Assembly: GCA_029250385.1 (NCBI GenBank) | Contig: JAQXFJ010000125.1 | Span: 1 to 12,108, forward strand | DNA length: 12,108 nucleotides | Direction of reading: 5' to 3' | DNA from: Candidatus Poseidoniaceae archaeon | Lineage (GTDB): Archaea > Thermoplasmatota > Poseidoniia > Poseidoniales > Poseidoniaceae | Program-made: the position numbers and the translations under genes | In this document: piece by piece, positions 1 to 7,929 of the stretch | Layout of the letters: the number at the start of each line of letters is the position of its first letter | Numbering within the stretch: the stretch's first letter is position 1 | Notes under the pieces: generated by a model | Seen by the model: only the letters and a program-made list of their open reading frames with translations | Databases searched by the model: none | What the model was told of the DNA's origin: nothing

Positions 1-727
1 CCTTACCTTTTACTGTATGGGCAATTAATATTGCCGGATTATCATTAGTATTCTTCAAGAAATCCAATCCTTCCACGACCTCATTCATATCATGCCCATC
101 TATTTCTTTAACAGACCAACCAAATGCTTTCCATTTTGCCGGAATATCAAACATTCTCATTTGAGTTTCACAAAAATCATCATTTTGAATTCTGTTCCTA
201 TCTAATATCACTTTCAAGTTCCCCAATTCATGGTGTTTTGCAGCCATAGCAGCCTCCCACACACTACCTTCTTGAATTTCTCCATCACCAAGCATAACAA
301 ATATCTGTCTTTCACTGTTTTTCAGTCGCCCTGAAATTGCACACCCCATCCCAAAAGACAAACCCATGCCTAGAGAGCCAGCAGAAAAGTCGACACCCGG
401 GCACCACTTCATATCAACGTGCCCTTGACAAACTCCGCCAAGTACGCGATAAGATTCTAGGTCCTGTTTTGAGATAAATCCCATCTCGGCTAAAATTGCG
501 TACATTCCTGGTGAAGCATGGCCTTTTGACAGAATAAATCGATCTCTATCTTCCCAATCTGGTGAATCTGGTTTAACTCTCATGTAATTAGCGTATAGTG
601 CCGCAATTAAATCAATTTCAGAAAGCGAACCCCCTGGGTGACCTGCTTGAGCCCTATGTACCATTTTTACTATTTCTACACGGCATTTTCTAGCTAGTTC
701 TTGAAGTTCTGTTGACGACATTGACAT
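1..727 (-). CDS. Transketolase, N-terminal subunit (partial, C-terminal end beyond window)
   Basis: This is the thiamine-diphosphate-binding half of transketolase, which moves two-carbon ketol units between sugar phosphates in the non-oxidative pentose phosphate pathway in the cytoplasm. 242 codons are visible before the window edge. The family residues are in place: GHPGG at 29-33, SKGH at 67-70, and the cofactor/metal motif GDGE at 147-150, followed about 28 residues later by D176-R-N178, where Asp148 and Asn178 should bind the metal. The C-terminal (pyrimidine-binding) half is normally a separate downstream gene in archaea and would lie beyond coordinate 1; that is inferred. Two starts are possible, ATG at 727 or ATG at 721; I took the longer. 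No Shine-Dalgarno-like sequence precedes either. The gene lies 58 bases downstream of the OPT transporter on the same strand, so co-transcription is possible but not shown. Confidence 0.93.
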   Translation of the reverse strand, partial: MSMSSTELQELARKCRVEIVKMVHRAQAGHPGGSLSEIDLIAALYANYMRVKPDSPDWEDRDRFILSKGHASPGMYAILAEMGFISKQDLESYRVLGGVCQGHVDMKWCPGVDFSAGSLGMGLSFGMGCAISGRLKNSERQIFVMLGDGEIQEGSVWEAAMAAKHHELGNLKVILDRNRIQNDDFCETQMRMFDIPAKWKAFGWSVKEIDGHDMNEVVEGLDFLKNTNDNPAILIAHTVKGK

Positions 728-750
728 AGTACGACCATTTATTGGTCAAT
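720..750. repeat. Overlapping inverted repeats at the transketolase start codon
   Basis: Two perfect dyads share a right arm. GACCA (733-737) pairs with TGGTC (743-747) across five bases, and ATTGAC (720-725) pairs with GTCAAT (745-750). The outer one spans the start codon of the minus-strand transketolase gene. It could be an operator or a leader hairpin that hides the start, or it could be chance; the arms are only 5-6 bases. Confidence 0.3.
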
Positions 751-785
751 CAAGACATCCTTTGATGGTTGTGTATGAAAATTTA

Positions 786-2834
786 CTATGATTTTCCTAT
801 TTTCATCATGTTGAAAACTTTCTTTAAAACATCCTTTAACACAGTATAAAACTCGGTTAACAAGTTGCCATGGTTAGGCAATGAACGTGTTGCAAGCCAT
901 ATGAATACCAAGGTAAACCAACCAAAAAACATTAATGAGAACGAATTGTTCAAAGTTCCAGTATTAAATATAGCAGCAAGATCAATTTCTAAGACAATCA
1001 AAAGTGCCACAAGCACTCCAAGTATCGACTCTCCAGCAATAAATCCTGCACCGATCAATACACCCCTGTTTTCCACATCTTTAGCAGCATTTATCGCTTC
1101 TTTAGATGGTTTATCTCTTAGTTCACCATCAATCCTTAAATGTGCACTTCTGAAAGCAAAATATGATAAAATCCCCCCAAGCATAATTGGTACTGATAAA
1201 CTTAAAGGGAGATATATCCCAATTGCTACACTCATTACTGGCATTTTAAGCCATATCAATACGCATGCAATTACTACTCCAAGTAGAATCATTTGTACAT
1301 TCATATCTCCGACGAATGCCCCTCTAACAATATCACCGATCAATTCCGCTTGGGGCGCCAGTAAGGCATTGTCACAATTTCTACCAGTTTGAGCAGCTTC
1401 TCTAATACAAGCGGTCTTAGTAATGCCAAAAGCATCGTGTAATAACTTTAAAGTTGGCCCAATCACCAGGGCTCCAGTTATCACACCGATTATTTCAGCA
1501 GTTTGTTGAACCTTTGGTGTTGCACCAACCATGTGACCGGTTTTTAAATCCTGCATAACATCTCCAGCAATGGCCGCTGACGAGGCAACAATTGACGCAA
1601 TTAGCATCGTCGACAGCATCAGCGTTGGAGTGGAAAGACCAAGCATGAGATCTCCAATGACCCAGACAAGGGCCACAGTGAATAACAGAGTGGCAATTGT
1701 CATTCCCGATACTGGTGAATTTGATGACCCTACAACACCTGCAATGTAGCCAGCAACTGCAGCGAAAAAGAATGCTGCAACGGCTAAAAATGCAGCTCCT
1801 GCTAGTGCCAATATCAAAGAACCAGTTTGCCACCAGTAAAATAACATAGTCACAAGTACAATAACGCCGCAAAATGACAACACAAAATTCATTGGCAGGT
1901 CAATTTCAGTTCTCAGCAACTCTTCATCTTTATTCGCTGATGGCTTAATGGCTTTGGAAATACCATTCATGATACTCTTACGCATTGACCATAGAGTGTA
2001 GAGTCCTCCAATAACCATTGCACCGACCCCAGCATAACGAATTTGAGTGGCCCAAAGATTCTTGAATTGGTCTAATGTTGACGCTTCTGTACCCCATCCA
2101 TTAATTAGTCCGTAAAGAGGTGTTAGAATACCGAAACCAAGAACTCCACCAAGGAATATGAATGAAGCAATTCTTATGCCAACAATGTATCCTACCGATA
2201 GCAAGGCGACTGATAAATCCACACCGGCATAGAGTTTTGTTCCGATAAAATCAACAACTACCTCTACAGTATGGTGAGTGGCTTGGAACCCTTTTACCAC
2301 CAAACCATATATCGCTCCTATTCCTAAAGCATACAGAATCGCCTGGGAACCTTCTCCCCCCTCTTCTCCTGCGACCAGAACTTCACGGCAAGCCACTCCT
2401 TCTGGATAAGGCAACGCTTCTTCAACGATGAACAACCTTCTGAGTGCTATGGTAAACATCGTACCCATTAATCCACCGAGCAAAGCAATAATCGTAGTTT
2501 CTAGTAGTTGGATCTCATCCCAAAGATTTGGTATTACTAACAATGCAGGTACGGTAAATATGATTCCAGCCGCCAAGGACTCACCCGCACTCGCCATAGT
2601 TTGAACGGCGTTATTTTCTAGAATAGTAACTTCTTTGAACAACGAACGAAGAATAATCATTGACATTACTGCTGCTGGAATACTTGCTGAAACTGTCATG
2701 CCAGCGTACAAACCAAGATATGCATTGGCTGCAGTCATTAATATGCCAAGAAGAATTCCTACTACCACGACCCTTACCGTCAATTCTAGCGGCGATTCTG
2801 ATGCCGGAATGTATGGTTCACCGTGCACTGACAT
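786..2834 (-). CDS. OPT-family oligopeptide/metal-chelate transporter
   Basis: A 682-residue polytopic membrane protein of the OPT (oligopeptide transporter/YSL-like) family; these carriers are generally proton-coupled and import short peptides or metal chelates. Family signatures visible are NAYLGL at 37-42 followed by AGMTVSASIPAAV, PYPEGVAC at about 142-149, NSPVSGMT at about 370-377, and a GDVMQDLKTGHMVGATP stretch near 424-440. About 14-16 hydrophobic segments cover nearly the whole chain, and the length is normal for the prokaryotic branch. The substrate cannot be read from sequence. Family membership is firm; peptide versus siderophore-like cargo is open. The start at 2834 leaves a short polar N-terminus before the first membrane segment. 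An AT-rich element on the minus strand at 2870-2878 could be its TATA box, giving a leader of roughly 15 bases. It diverges from the cation ATPase. Confidence 0.92.
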   Translation of the reverse strand: MSVHGEPYIPASESPLELTVRVVVVGILLGILMTAANAYLGLYAGMTVSASIPAAVMSMIILRSLFKEVTILENNAVQTMASAGESLAAGIIFTVPALLVIPNLWDEIQLLETTIIALLGGLMGTMFTIALRRLFIVEEALPYPEGVACREVLVAGEEGGEGSQAILYALGIGAIYGLVVKGFQATHHTVEVVVDFIGTKLYAGVDLSVALLSVGYIVGIRIASFIFLGGVLGFGILTPLYGLINGWGTEASTLDQFKNLWATQIRYAGVGAMVIGGLYTLWSMRKSIMNGISKAIKPSANKDEELLRTEIDLPMNFVLSFCGVIVLVTMLFYWWQTGSLILALAGAAFLAVAAFFFAAVAGYIAGVVGSSNSPVSGMTIATLLFTVALVWVIGDLMLGLSTPTLMLSTMLIASIVASSAAIAGDVMQDLKTGHMVGATPKVQQTAEIIGVITGALVIGPTLKLLHDAFGITKTACIREAAQTGRNCDNALLAPQAELIGDIVRGAFVGDMNVQMILLGVVIACVLIWLKMPVMSVAIGIYLPLSLSVPIMLGGILSYFAFRSAHLRIDGELRDKPSKEAINAAKDVENRGVLIGAGFIAGESILGVLVALLIVLEIDLAAIFNTGTLNNSFSLMFFGWFTLVFIWLATRSLPNHGNLLTEFYTVLKDVLKKVFNMMKIGKS

Positions 2835-2943
2835 GGCGCTGCTAAATATTTCTGATTGTTGAAAACATCGCTTATTTTACCGGGATAACCACCATCATAA
2901 TGATAAGCGGTGTAATCGTGGTTTTAGAACGGTAGGGCTTATT
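2835..2943. promoter_or_regulatory. Divergent promoter region between OPT transporter and cation ATPase
   Basis: This 109-base spacer must carry promoters for both divergent genes. It contains a perfect 11-base palindrome ATCATAATGAT (2894-2904), flanked by CACC (2890-2893) and GGTG (2909-2912), and enclosed by a perfect inverted pair AACCAC (2887-2892) and GTGGTT (2918-2923). The 9-base word GCTTATTTT occurs twice, at 2870-2878 and at 2937-2945. The first copy, read on the minus strand, is a plausible TATA element for the transporter. The dyad resembles a regulator binding site placed between two promoters; no regulator is identified. Confidence 0.4.
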
Positions 2944-5835
2944 TTGGACGAAAATCACCATTCTATGTCGACAGATGATGTCATGAAAAAGTTCGAAGTT
3001 AATCGTTCAGGGTTAACCGAATCAGAGGTTATCAAAAGACGAAATATACACGGGGAAAACAAATTATCTGAACCTGACAGTGTTCCGGGCTGGAAGAGAT
3101 TTTTATCACAGTATAATGATCCGTTAAACTACTTGCTTATCGGGGCAGCAATAGTTGCCTTATTGATTCATCCCGATGAACCAGGTGATGCTATTTTTAT
3201 CTTCATGGTCTTAACTGCTAATGCATACTTTGGCTATTGGCAGGAAGGTCAAGCAGAACAAGCTATGGATTCTTTGAAAAAAATGTCTATTTCACAATGT
3301 GTTGTTGTAAGAGATAAGACTGACATAGAAATCCCCACTCAAGAATTAGTTCCAGGGGATATCGTCAATTTGTATGAGGGTTTAAACGTCCCTGCAGACA
3401 TTCGGATTTTAGATTCTTATCAGTGTAAAATAGATGAATCAGCTTTAACTGGAGAATCTTTGACAGTTCAGAAAAACCCTGTGTCACTGGATATTACAAC
3501 TCTGTTGGCTGACCGTAAAAACATGGCATTCATGGGCACATGTGTCGCTTCTGGCAGGGCTATTGGGATAGTGGTGGCAACGGGGATGAATACCCAACTA
3601 GGCAGGATTGCTAGTGATATTGCCGAGTCAGAAACTCCAAAAACTCCACTAGAACTAAAGTTAGAATCTCTTGGCAAATTTTTAGGTTTCATTGCCCTAA
3701 TAGTCGCATTTTTACTTGTTTCCATCGAAATGATCATCGCTTATGGTGACACTGATACAGACATATGGGAAGCAGCAGTCGACCAGTTCATAATCGCTAT
3801 TGCCATATTTGTCGCAATTGTTCCCGAAGGTCTGCCGATTATTCTAGTGATAACTCTCGCACTCGGTATGCGGAATATGGCCCAACATAAAGCGATAATT
3901 CGTCGAATGAAGGCTGTAGAAACATTAGGCTCAACAACAGTAATTTGTTCAGATAAAACAGGTACTTTAACCAAGAACCAAATGACGGCTAGACAAATTT
4001 CTACTACAGAAGGTAATTTCCAAATTACTGGAGAGGGCTTTAAACCTAAAGGTGAGGTTTTGTTTGAAGGTAAACCTCTTGGTGACGATGGATTCTCGCA
4101 ACACCAGAATAATCTTGGTTTTAGACTTGCAGCAGCCTGTTTGAGCCTTTGTCATAATTCTACAATATCTAAAATCGATGGTCAATGGGAGGCACTTGGT
4201 GACCCCACGGATTCAGCATGTGCAGTAGCAGGATGGAAAATTAATGGAGATGTCCAAAAGTTTGCCCAGAGACATAGCAGAATACATGAATTCTTCTTTG
4301 ACACTAAACGTAAAAGAATGTCTGTCATACACGAATATGAAGGCGAAAAGTGGATATTCTCTAAAGGTGGCGCTGGCGGGTTTATCGATTTGGTAGATTG
4401 GAAAATTAAAGGTGACGAAATTGTCCCTATTGAAGAATCAGATTTCGATTTTGCCGAAGCTGCTAATAGAGATATGGCTGGTAAAGCCATGCGAGTTTTG
4501 GCATTATGTGCTCGTAGATTGGATGATGGTGAAGATATTTATAATGTTGAGAAGATTGAGTCTGGATTAATTTTCCTCGGTTTAGTTGGTATCATGGACC
4601 CGCCTAGGCCAGAAGTAAAAGATGCAATTGCGATTTGCCAAAAGGCTGGCATTAAAGTCAAAATGATTACAGGAGACCAACAATTTACCGCAACAGCAAT
4701 TGGTAAAGAATTAGGCATTACCGACGGCGGTATACCTGCTGTTAACGGAAGTTCAATTACCAAATTTAATGATGCAGAAATGGATGAGGCAGCCGCAAAT
4801 TCTACAATATTCTCTCGGGTTGCACCAGACCAAAAAATGCGCATAGTAAGTTCTTTACAAAGCCAGGGAGAAATTGTCGCTATGACTGGAGATGGAGTAA
4901 ATGATGCTCCTGCATTATCAAGGGCCAATATTGGAATCGCCATGGGTATATCAGGCACTGATGTGGCCAAAGATGCTGCAGATATGGTTTTGCAAGACGA
5001 CAACTTCGCTAACATAGTCCATGCCGTCGAAGAAGGTAGAAAAATCTATCAAAACATTCGTAATTTCGTGAGGTACCAAGTTTCTACTAACGTGGCAGCA
5101 GTTTCCTTGATAGTTATTTCAACACTGATATTTGGATGGAATTTGCCACTTACTGCAACTCAAATTTTAGTGATTAATATTCTAATGGACGGCCCACCTG
5201 CTGTCGCGCTTGGGGTAGAGAAAAAGCATGGTAATGTTATGAGTAGACCTCCAAGACCCGTCAACGAAGGTTTACCTAGCAAGAGTGATATTTGGTTGAT
5301 ATTTTACCTCGGTTCAGTTATGGTGATCGGCACATTGCTAGTATTTTTCCTTGCAGGAGGCGGTATAGAAACTTGTAACGGCCTACCACTGGCGGATGAA
5401 AATAATCTACCATTTGATAAGGTAGCATGCGATTCTGGCGACCCTGCAGCAATAGCTGAATGGTCCAATTATGCTGACGATAGATTTGTTCATGCACAAA
5501 CAATGACTCTTTCGGTATTCATAATGTTTCAACTGTTTAATGTAATGAATTGTCGGTCGCAAGAAGAGAGCATATTTTCACTGGGTGCATTTTCAAATAA
5601 AGCGATTAACATAGCCTTTTTGGTATCTTTTGGATTGTTACTTTTCTTTGTCCAATTAGCCAATATCTCTATTCCAGTAATTGGGATAGAAATTGGTGGT
5701 TTATTATCCACAAAAGTACTTTCATCATCAGATTGGTTGATAATTATAGCAGTATCGTTTTCAGTCTTGATTATTGAAGAATTTAGAAAATATATAGTCA
5801 ATTCAAAACTATTTGCTATCAAAAATATGCCTTAG
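2944..5835 (+). CDS. P2-type cation-transporting ATPase, SPCA/PMR1-like (probable Ca2+ or Mn2+ pump)
   Basis: A complete 963-residue P-type ATPase that uses ATP, through an aspartyl-phosphate intermediate, to pump cations out across the membrane. Motifs in order: TGES (169-172, actuator), PEGLP (294-298, membrane segment 4), DKTGTLT with phosphorylated Asp337, TGD (576-578), and GDGVND (649-654, hinge). Ion-site residues are informative. Segment 4 has Glu295; segment 5 keeps Asn716 but has Ala719 where SERCA has Glu771; segment 6 reads NILMDGPPA, with Asn745, Met748 and Asp749. That pattern fits the single-site secretory-pathway pumps better than two-site SERCA or Na+/K+ pumps. The loop near 810-840 carries two cysteines that could form an external disulfide. 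The start is TTG 2944, chosen because it keeps a His-His pair that aligns with the conserved Trp-His of the N-terminal cation-ATPase domain; ATG 2965 is the alternative. The family call is firm, the cation inferred. Confidence 0.93.
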   Translation: MDENHHSMSTDDVMKKFEVNRSGLTESEVIKRRNIHGENKLSEPDSVPGWKRFLSQYNDPLNYLLIGAAIVALLIHPDEPGDAIFIFMVLTANAYFGYWQEGQAEQAMDSLKKMSISQCVVVRDKTDIEIPTQELVPGDIVNLYEGLNVPADIRILDSYQCKIDESALTGESLTVQKNPVSLDITTLLADRKNMAFMGTCVASGRAIGIVVATGMNTQLGRIASDIAESETPKTPLELKLESLGKFLGFIALIVAFLLVSIEMIIAYGDTDTDIWEAAVDQFIIAIAIFVAIVPEGLPIILVITLALGMRNMAQHKAIIRRMKAVETLGSTTVICSDKTGTLTKNQMTARQISTTEGNFQITGEGFKPKGEVLFEGKPLGDDGFSQHQNNLGFRLAAACLSLCHNSTISKIDGQWEALGDPTDSACAVAGWKINGDVQKFAQRHSRIHEFFFDTKRKRMSVIHEYEGEKWIFSKGGAGGFIDLVDWKIKGDEIVPIEESDFDFAEAANRDMAGKAMRVLALCARRLDDGEDIYNVEKIESGLIFLGLVGIMDPPRPEVKDAIAICQKAGIKVKMITGDQQFTATAIGKELGITDGGIPAVNGSSITKFNDAEMDEAAANSTIFSRVAPDQKMRIVSSLQSQGEIVAMTGDGVNDAPALSRANIGIAMGISGTDVAKDAADMVLQDDNFANIVHAVEEGRKIYQNIRNFVRYQVSTNVAAVSLIVISTLIFGWNLPLTATQILVINILMDGPPAVALGVEKKHGNVMSRPPRPVNEGLPSKSDIWLIFYLGSVMVIGTLLVFFLAGGGIETCNGLPLADENNLPFDKVACDSGDPAAIAEWSNYADDRFVHAQTMTLSVFIMFQLFNVMNCRSQEESIFSLGAFSNKAINIAFLVSFGLLLFFVQLANISIPVIGIEIGGLLSTKVLSSSDWLIIIAVSFSVLIIEEFRKYIVNSKLFAIKNMP

Positions 5836-5843
5836 ATGATGTA

Positions 5844-5855
5844 CATATATATTTG
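5844..5855 (+). promoter_or_regulatory. TATA box for mqnE
   Basis: CATATATATTTG lies in the 44-base gap after the ATPase stop codon. Its centre, near 5849-5850, is about 26 bases before 5876, so archaeal transcription should begin only a few bases ahead of ATG 5880. It therefore supports a nearly leaderless mqnE message and the ATG start rather than the in-frame TTG at 5853, which lies inside the box. Confidence 0.6.
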
Positions 5856-5879
5856 AAGTATGGGATACACCACGGTGCT

Positions 5880-7091
5880 ATGACTGAGTGGTCAGCATCT
5901 ATACAAAATGCTGGAAGTGCCGCAAATTGGCAAGAAAAACTCAGAATTTCTCTACAGGGTATGCAATGGTCCAAAGTAATCGAACCGATTGCTGATAAAC
6001 TAGCAAACGGCGACAGACTTAGTATTGAGGACGGTATGGTACTGTACAACCACAGTAACCTCAGTGAAGTTGGTATGCTTGCTAATATTGTTAAACACTC
6101 TAGGTTTGACAAGAACGTTTTTTTCAACTCGAACGTCCATATAAACCAAACAAACATCTGTGTTCTTGCATGTCGTTTTTGTGCATTTAGAAGGAGTAAA
6201 AAACAATCAGATGCATATGCGTTGACCATAGAAGAATACATCAAAGAAATGGACAAATTTGCCGAATATATCGATGAGGTACATTCAGTTGGCGGTCTTC
6301 ATCCAGATTGGGATGTTGAATTTTATGTTAGTTTAATTACCGCAGCCAAAGAGAAATATCCTAAAATTTCTATAAAGGCCTTGACAGCGGTGGAAATAAA
6401 ACATTTATCTAACCAATCAAATATTACCTTTAGCGAAACTCTTGAGAGATTAAAAAACGCTGGATTAGACTCCCTTCCAGGTGGTGGCGCCGAAATACTA
6501 AATGATGAAATACGTGAAATCATCTGTAAAGGTAAAGAGAGTTCTGAAGAATATCTAGAAATACATCGCCAAGCACATTTACAAGGCATGCCATCAAATT
6601 GTACTATGTTGTTTGGCACTATTGAGAAAATAGAAGATCGTCTAGAACACATGGATAAATTGCGTAAATTAGCCGATGAATCATTAATGTTGCAATGCTT
6701 TGTTCCCTATCCATTTTTGCCTGATTCTTCTAGATTACCACAAGCACAGTTAGCAACTGCCAATGAAATTCTACGCACTATTGCAGTTTCGAGATTAATG
6801 TTAGATTCCATACCTCATATCAAAGCCTATCGAATGAATATTGGAGATGAAGTTGCTGAGTTAGCACTTCACTACGGGGCCGACGACATTGATGGAACAG
6901 TACGCCAAGAATCTATAATGCACTTAGCTGGAGCAAAATCAAGTTTGAATTACGGCAGTTATCAACTTGCCAAATTGGTTAAAGATGCTGGATTTTCTCC
7001 AGTTAAAAGAAATACCATCTACACCATGTTCAACGAATTTGAAATTGTTCCTCCAAAAAGAGTTAGACGCTTGTCTGTTATTCAAAATTAG
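5880..7091 (+). CDS. mqnE: Aminofutalosine synthase (radical SAM), menaquinone biosynthesis
   Basis: A radical-SAM enzyme that joins the adenosyl radical of SAM to 3-[(1-carboxyvinyl)oxy]benzoate, forming 6-amino-6-deoxyfutalosine in the futalosine route to menaquinone. From ATG 5880 it has 403 residues. The [4Fe-4S]-binding CX3CX2C motif is Cys94, Cys98 and Cys101, preceded by INQTN. Next come GGLHPDW, KALTAVEI, SLPGGGAEI, and an HRQAHLQGMPSNCTMLFG stretch. Near the C-terminus GADDIDGTV is the form seen in MqnE, whereas the related MqnC usually has a different motif at this place. CofH is another relative, but the adjacent mqnA argues for MqnE. An in-frame TTG at 5853 would add nine residues; I rejected it because it falls within the TATA box. 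The mqnA Shine-Dalgarno sequence overlaps this gene's stop codon, so the pair is probably co-transcribed. Confidence 0.9.
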   Translation: MTEWSASIQNAGSAANWQEKLRISLQGMQWSKVIEPIADKLANGDRLSIEDGMVLYNHSNLSEVGMLANIVKHSRFDKNVFFNSNVHINQTNICVLACRFCAFRRSKKQSDAYALTIEEYIKEMDKFAEYIDEVHSVGGLHPDWDVEFYVSLITAAKEKYPKISIKALTAVEIKHLSNQSNITFSETLERLKNAGLDSLPGGGAEILNDEIREIICKGKESSEEYLEIHRQAHLQGMPSNCTMLFGTIEKIEDRLEHMDKLRKLADESLMLQCFVPYPFLPDSSRLPQAQLATANEILRTIAVSRLMLDSIPHIKAYRMNIGDEVAELALHYGADDIDGTVRQESIMHLAGAKSSLNYGSYQLAKLVKDAGFSPVKRNTIYTMFNEFEIVPPKRVRRLSVIQN

Positions 7092-7096
7092 GTGAT
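7091..7096 (+). promoter_or_regulatory. Ribosome binding site for mqnA, overlapping the mqnE stop
   Basis: GGTGAT ends three bases before ATG 7100 and complements the usual archaeal 16S 3' end. Its first G is the last base of the mqnE stop codon, an arrangement typical of translational coupling within an operon. Confidence 0.7.
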
Positions 7097-7099
7097 AAT

Positions 7100-7927
7100 A
7101 TGATTGCCCAGGAAGTTAATGACCCAAGCACAAAATTCCTTAATTGGAAAAATACAATTGGCCGAGTAGCATTCATGAATTGTGATCCTTTGTTTCTAAA
7201 ACTAAGTAATCATTGGGATGTTCTTCCGGCGCCGCCATCCTGGCTTACTGGACATTTGCTGAGAAGCGACTGTATTTTAGCACCAATTCCTGCTGCTGAT
7301 TATGCCAAAAATTCTGAAGAATTAGTACTAGTGCCCGACTTAGGTATTTGCTCAAAAGGTGAGGTGGGAAGTGTTCTTTTATTTGGCAATGGCAGTATCT
7401 CAGAGATGGCTTCTATCGCATTACCATCTGATTCTTCTTCATCTGTGGCTCTTTTGAAGTATATCATTAAACAACAAGGCTTAGAACCAAACTATATCGT
7501 AATGGGGCCAGACATAGATGCAATGTTAAATAAGTGCGATGGGGCTTTAATCATAGGCGATAGAGCTCTAGATGCATCTAAATTATATCCAGAAAAGATT
7601 GTTTTGGACTTAGGTTTGGAGTGGCGTGAAATAACCGGGAAGCCAATGGTTTTTGGCGTATTCGCTGCTAGAAGAGATACTCCGGTGGCTGACATTAAAA
7701 AAGCATATGATTCATTAATAGAACAATTAGAAATGTTCGAAAGTTCTGTAGCACGGCGTAATGAAATAATCCAGATTTCTGCTGATAAGTCTGGTTTGAC
7801 AAGAGAGAGATTGAATAAATATTTTGGAGAAGTTTTTAATCGCTTAGATCAACAACATATTGATGGTTTGAATTTATTTCTAACCGAAGCATGTGGAAAA
7901 ACAGAGTTTGCTGAATTTCTTTGGTAA
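7100..7927 (+). CDS. mqnA: Chorismate dehydratase, menaquinone biosynthesis
   Basis: MqnA removes water from chorismate to give 3-[(1-carboxyvinyl)oxy]benzoate, the substrate of MqnE and the entry step of the futalosine pathway. The protein has 275 residues, the usual size for this soluble two-lobed, periplasmic-binding-protein-like fold, and no signal peptide. Supporting segments are GRVAFMNCDPLF near 21-32, ALIIGDRAL at 149-157, DLGLEW at 170-175 and the following TGKPMVFGVFAARRD. The start is well supported by a GGTGAT site with normal spacing. The gene is 8 bases downstream of mqnE, so product and substrate enzymes are made together. Its 3' end faces the propeller gene with only two bases between the stop codons. 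The MqnA/MqnD superfamily also includes generic solute-binding proteins, but the neighbours and motifs favour MqnA. Confidence 0.9.
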   Translation: MIAQEVNDPSTKFLNWKNTIGRVAFMNCDPLFLKLSNHWDVLPAPPSWLTGHLLRSDCILAPIPAADYAKNSEELVLVPDLGICSKGEVGSVLLFGNGSISEMASIALPSDSSSSVALLKYIIKQQGLEPNYIVMGPDIDAMLNKCDGALIIGDRALDASKLYPEKIVLDLGLEWREITGKPMVFGVFAARRDTPVADIKKAYDSLIEQLEMFESSVARRNEIIQISADKSGLTRERLNKYFGEVFNRLDQQHIDGLNLFLTEACGKTEFAEFLW

Positions 7928-7929
7928 GT

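Noticed and set aside
865..1392. 175-codon open frame on the plus strand inside the OPT gene
   Set aside because: It is wholly antisense to a well-supported membrane-protein gene, and the peptide is low in recognisable motifs; such frames are common opposite hydrophobic genes.
2937..2945. Second GCTTATTTT copy as a TATA box for a leaderless ATPase start at ATG 2965
   Set aside because: The spacing is plausible, but starting at 2965 would remove the His-His pair that aligns with the family's N-terminal Trp-His; kept only as an alternative.
4539..5015. 158-codon minus-strand frame inside the ATPase gene
   Set aside because: It lies opposite the conserved TGD and GDGVND motif region, so the open frame is a by-product of the real gene's codon use.
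5880..7091. Reading this radical-SAM gene as mqnC or cofH
   Set aside because: The GADDIDGTV motif, the GGLHPDW context and linkage to mqnA fit MqnE better.
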